Shown piece by piece: positions 61,285 to 64,000 of a stretch of 64,000 nucleotides of DNA. The DNA comes from Fimbriimonadales bacterium (GTDB taxonomy: Bacteria > Armatimonadota > Fimbriimonadia > Fimbriimonadales > ATM1), in assembly GCA_035559795.1 (NCBI GenBank), contig DATMAR010000012.1, positions 362,664 through 426,663 on the forward strand, read 5' to 3'. The notes beneath the pieces were generated by a model that saw only the letters and a program-made list of their open reading frames with translations, did not search any database and was not told where the DNA came from. The first letter of the stretch is position 1; every line of letters begins with the position of its first letter. Position numbers and translations under genes: made by a program.

Positions 61285-61718
61285 TTCGCCTTCAGTACGA
61301 ACCTATAGATGTAGAAACGATACGAAGTGCTTTCGAAGAGACTTCTTTAGGTGGGGTTGCAATCTTTTTAGGGGTTGTGCGAGACATTACCGACGGTCGG
61401 CTTACTTCGAAATTATTTTACGAAGCGTACGAACCGATGGCGATAAAAGAAATGGAGAAAATCGCCCGTGAAGCCGAACAGCGGTGGGGCGGAAGAGTGG
61501 GAATGGTGCACCGTTTAGGAGAACTCTTTCCAGGTGAGATCGCAGTAGTCACCATCGCCGCCTGCCCGCACAGAGAGCAAGCATTCGAAGCCTGTCGCTT
61601 CCTCATCGAAAAACTGAAAACCGAAGTGCCGATTTGGAAAACGGAATTCAGCGCAGAAGACAAAACCGAAACAACCGTTCCGGCATCCACAGCAGAGACT
61701 CGAAAAAGTATCCTATAG
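61281..61718 (+). CDS. moaE: Molybdopterin synthase catalytic subunit MoaE
   Basis: A 145-residue MoaE, which inserts two sulfurs from MoaD into precursor Z. It shows GGVAIFLGVVRDITDGR, YEAYEPMAIKEMEKIA, the HRLGELFPGEIAVVTIAACPHREQAFEACRFLIEKLK core and VPIWKTEF with the active-site Lys. It is translationally coupled to moaD and ends exactly where the flavoprotein gene begins. Confidence 0.95.
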   Translation: MIRLQYEPIDVETIRSAFEETSLGGVAIFLGVVRDITDGRLTSKLFYEAYEPMAIKEMEKIAREAEQRWGGRVGMVHRLGELFPGEIAVVTIAACPHREQAFEACRFLIEKLKTEVPIWKTEFSAEDKTETTVPASTAETRKSIL

Positions 61719-62750
61719 ATGACAAACTCTCCTAATCAATCTAAGAAGAAGGATGAAATCTTCGATACCACCATCATAGGTGCCGGTCCTGTCGGTTTAT
61801 TCGGCGCTTTTTATGCTGGGCTTCGCGGCATGAAAGTGAAAATCGTAGATTCTCTCGATGAACCGGGGGGGCAACTCGTTGCGCTCTATCCGGAAAAATT
61901 CATTTACGATATGCCGGGGTTTCCGGAGATTTATGCGAAAGACCTCGCCCATCAGATGATTATCCAAGCGAATCGATTCCATCCCACTTACGCTTTAGGG
62001 GAGCAATGCCAAACCCTCGAAAGGCATAAAGATATCTGGGTCCTTGCGACGAACAAAGCCGAACATCTCTCCAAAACGGTTATCATTTGCGCGGGTGTAG
62101 GTTCTTTCACTCCGACGAAATTAGGAATCGAACACGAAGACGAATTCGTAAACAAAGGCTTGAGTTATGGAGTAAAAAACAAAGAGGCTATGCGCAATCA
62201 GCGCTGCGTCATAGTAGGAGGGGGGGATAGTGCGGTGGATTGGGCTTTGAATCTCCAAGGAGTCGCCTCCGAAATCACTTTGATTCATCGCAACGACCGA
62301 TTCCGAGCACACGAACACAGCGTGAGACAACTCCTCGCCACCCCCACTAACGTGCGATTATGGGAAGTCGTTACCGAATTATTCGGTGACGGTTATTTAA
62401 AAGCAGTAAAAGTAAAAAACACGAAAACCCATGCGGAAACGACTATCCCTTGCGACAGATTGATCGTTTGCATCGGATTCAAAACCACGCTCGGTCCTCT
62501 CAAACATTGGAATCTTACACTCGAAAAAAATAAAATCGTCGTAGACCAACGAATGCAAACGAATTTAGAGGGGGTTTTCGCCGCAGGAGATATCTGCACG
62601 CACGAAGGAAAACTCGATTTGATTGCAACAGGGGTGGGAGAGGTATGTGTCGCAGTCAACTTCGCAAAAAAATATATTGACCCGCACGTGAGCGTCTTCC
62701 CTGGTCACAGCACGGATATGACCTTGCCCCCCCTGGAAAAGAAGACATGA
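61719..62750 (+). CDS. Ferredoxin/flavodoxin--NADP+ reductase (YumC/thioredoxin-reductase-like)
   Basis: A 343-residue flavoprotein. The FAD site is IIGAGPVGLFGAFYAGLRG and the NADPH site VIVGGGDSAVDWALNLQ. EGVFAAGDICTHEGKLDLIATGVGE is the second FAD segment. The CxxC redox pair of thioredoxin reductase is missing, which is the mark of the YumC-type ferredoxin-NADP reductases. It begins right after the moaE stop with no gap. It overlaps the next gene by 4 nt (ATGA), so moaD to the sarcosine-oxidase-like gene form one operon. Confidence 0.9.
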   Translation: MTNSPNQSKKKDEIFDTTIIGAGPVGLFGAFYAGLRGMKVKIVDSLDEPGGQLVALYPEKFIYDMPGFPEIYAKDLAHQMIIQANRFHPTYALGEQCQTLERHKDIWVLATNKAEHLSKTVIICAGVGSFTPTKLGIEHEDEFVNKGLSYGVKNKEAMRNQRCVIVGGGDSAVDWALNLQGVASEITLIHRNDRFRAHEHSVRQLLATPTNVRLWEVVTELFGDGYLKAVKVKNTKTHAETTIPCDRLIVCIGFKTTLGPLKHWNLTLEKNKIVVDQRMQTNLEGVFAAGDICTHEGKLDLIATGVGEVCVAVNFAKKYIDPHVSVFPGHSTDMTLPPLEKKT

Positions 62751-63835
62751 AGGTCGCGATCATTGGCGCAGGGGGGGTCGGAAGCGCCGCGGCAAGGTTC
62801 ATCGCAAAAGCAGGTCATGAAACGCATGTGTACGAACAATTTCGCGTTGGGCACGATAAGGGCAGCAGCCACGGCACTTCGCGCATCATCCGCAAATCCT
62901 ATCCCGACCCGTATTACACCGCTCTGATGAACGAAACTTATCCTTTATGGTTCGAACTCGAGCGAGAAGCAAAAGAAACATTGCATGTCCAGACGGGAAT
63001 ACTCGTTTTCGGTAAACCCTCATCCGAATGGCTCATTCGAACGAAAGAAAGCCTGCGAACAAACGAAGTTCCGTTCGAAGAACTCTCTGCGAAGGAAGTC
63101 GCAATACGATTCGGTGGTTTTCATTTAGGAGACGAAGAAGTTGCAATATTCCAACCGGAAGCAGGCGTTTTGAAAGCCGATAAAATCATCGAAACGAATC
63201 TTCGACTCGCGCAAGGCTACGGCGCAAAAATTTTCGAGGAAATGGAAGCGGAAATCTCTCCCGATGGGAACGTCCTCATGAGAAAAGGCAAAGAATCGTA
63301 CGACGCCATAGCCATCTGCGCCGGCGCATGGATAAAAAAATTCGCCCCTCTCGATGTCGAAGTGCGCTTACAGCATTTTGTCTATTTCGATGCACCTCTC
63401 GCTAAGCAAATCCCTGTTTGGGTCGAAGCCAGCCCCGACCATTTTTATGGATTCCCGGATTACGGTCGAGGATTCAAAATCGGGCTTCACCGTTACGGTC
63501 CTGTTTTCGATCCAAGTTCGCCCGAAAGAACAATAGACCTACAAACGCTTTCTGAAATCGCAGAGTGCGCTCGATTCCGCCTGGGAGCAGGAGCAATTTC
63601 TACGCCTAACGTTGTCCAGAAAGACGCTTATACTTGCCTTTACACTGTGGCTCCGAACGAGGATTTCCAAATCGGTAGGCTCCCTTACCGAGTACCTACA
63701 CATTTCGTGAGTGCATGCTCCGGGCACGGGTTCAAATTCACGATCTGGTTCGGGAAACTCCTCCTCGACTTCATAGAAGGGAAACAGAAACCTGAGGAGT
63801 TTCCTCGCTTCTTCGTCCCCTTCGAAGGCGTCTAA
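62747..63835 (+). CDS. Monomeric sarcosine oxidase-like FAD oxidoreductase
   Basis: A 362-residue DAO-superfamily flavoenzyme. The N-terminal FAD site is [43 protein letters not shown] is the pattern of monomeric sarcosine / N-methyl-tryptophan oxidases. At the C-terminus, [17 protein letters not shown] holds the Cys that covalently binds FAD in that family, followed by [18 protein letters not shown]. Substrate likely an N-methylated amino acid. Fourth gene of the moaD operon by overlap. Confidence 0.9.
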   Translation: MKVAIIGAGGVGSAAARFIAKAGHETHVYEQFRVGHDKGSSHGTSRIIRKSYPDPYYTALMNETYPLWFELEREAKETLHVQTGILVFGKPSSEWLIRTKESLRTNEVPFEELSAKEVAIRFGGFHLGDEEVAIFQPEAGVLKADKIIETNLRLAQGYGAKIFEEMEAEISPDGNVLMRKGKESYDAIAICAGAWIKKFAPLDVEVRLQHFVYFDAPLAKQIPVWVEASPDHFYGFPDYGRGFKIGLHRYGPVFDPSSPERTIDLQTLSEIAECARFRLGAGAISTPNVVQKDAYTCLYTVAPNEDFQIGRLPYRVPTHFVSACSGHGFKFTIWFGKLLLDFIEGKQKPEEFPRFFVPFEGV

Positions 63836-63868
63836 TCCGTATGCAGGCAATCTTTCCAGCCTTCGAGA

Positions 63869-63874
63869 TATTCT
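63869..63874 (+). promoter_or_regulatory. -10 box TATTCT, leaderless type
   Basis: TATTCT ends 7 nt before the glmS ATG, with no ribosome binding site between. Confidence 0.5.
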
Positions 63875-63881
63875 TATTACT

Positions 63882-64000
63882 ATGTGTGGAATAGCAGGCT
63901 ACATCGGACCGAGGGAGGCAGTATCGGTCGTATTCGACCAAATCACCCGTTTGGAATATCGAGGCTATGACAGCGCAGGCATAGCCTTCCGAACGAATAA
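63882..64000 (+). CDS. glmS: Glutamine--fructose-6-phosphate aminotransferase, N-terminal part
   Basis: The first 39 codons of a gene that leaves the window. [13 protein letters not shown] has the N-terminal Cys2 nucleophile of the class II glutamine amidotransferase domain, and [13 protein letters not shown] is the conserved continuation found in GlmS. GlmS makes glucosamine-6-phosphate for cell-wall and lipopolysaccharide sugars. Isomerase domains are outside the window, so the call rests on the N-terminal signature. Confidence 0.9.
   Translation, partial: MCGIAGYIGPREAVSVVFDQITRLEYRGYDSAGIAFRTN

Noticed and set aside
715..62776. G/C runs as proven phase-variation switches
   Set aside because: Every run I checked keeps the conserved frame, and many are in essential enzymes where on/off switching would be harmful; reported only as an over-represented feature.
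1..64000. Selenoprotein or SECIS element
   Set aside because: No enzyme frame here continues through a TGA with conserved sequence.

Overview
The window is a compact stretch of bacterial chromosome with moderate G+C (roughly mid to high 40s percent by eye). It holds about 67 protein genes, two tRNA genes and several families of short palindromic repeats. I see no rRNA, prophage, transposase or CRISPR array. A polysaccharide-export SLBB protein, several lipoproteins, two small secreted beta-barrel-like paralogues and a periplasmic adaptor/permease pair point to a diderm. The mix of detached pseudopilin-like secreted proteins, SelB, GH38 mannosidase and leaderless-type promoters would fit a little-studied phylum such as Armatimonadota. 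That placement is inference with low confidence.

Layout. 1-2.5 kb: start of a secreted protein, a tandem 138-bp repeat, DNA polymerase X and tRNA-Gln. 2.5-11.8 kb: a fucose-isomerase-family protein, PEP carboxykinase, a metalloprotease lipoprotein, beta-barrel protein 1, SelB, an aspartylglucosaminidase-type hydrolase, LipB and tRNA-Arg. 11.9-22.7 kb: an adaptor/permease pair, Apt, an ECF sigma / zinc anti-sigma / membrane protein / GlnD run, and two TrkA-type proteins. 22.8-30.8 kb: LysA, a site-2 protease, a VanX-like dipeptidase, an SLBB export protein, aspartate ammonia-lyase, beta-barrel protein 2, a methyltransferase and an acetyltransferase. 30.8-42.1 kb: Rad50/Mre11, a pilin-like protein, GH38 mannosidase, DprA, a secreted glycosidase-like protein, a DUF192 lipoprotein and an M20 peptidase. 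42.2-49.4 kb: a four-gene double ABC exporter operon, a repeat-rich gap, an MBL hydrolase, DUF1015 and a prenyl diphosphate synthase. 49.7-56.9 kb: PP2C phosphatase and FHA protein, an oxidoreductase with a degenerate response regulator, a small membrane protein / pseudo-receiver / MoaA run, and a redoxin locus with one frameshifted gene. 57-64 kb: an AT-rich pair of secreted proteins, a second site-2 protease, MoaD/MoaE, a ferredoxin-NADP reductase type flavoprotein, a sarcosine-oxidase-like enzyme and the start of GlmS.

The genes are mostly housekeeping: central carbon, nitrogen sensing, lysine, lipoate, molybdopterin and isoprenoid metabolism, and DNA repair. They are packed in short operons with many 4-base ATGA or GTGA overlaps. 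MoaA and MoaD/MoaE in one window imply molybdenum cofactor synthesis. SelB implies selenocysteine use, although no selenoprotein is visible here.

Three genome-wide habits stand out. First, many first genes of transcription units carry a -10-like TANNNT hexamer 6-10 nt before the start codon and no Shine-Dalgarno, which is the architecture of leaderless transcripts. Second, about fifty G or C runs of seven to nine bases lie mostly inside genes at Gly-Gly or Pro-Pro codons. Third, three families of short palindromes fill the intergenic gaps. One has the GTAG-plus-hairpin form of REP elements and has entered the 3' end of a gene.
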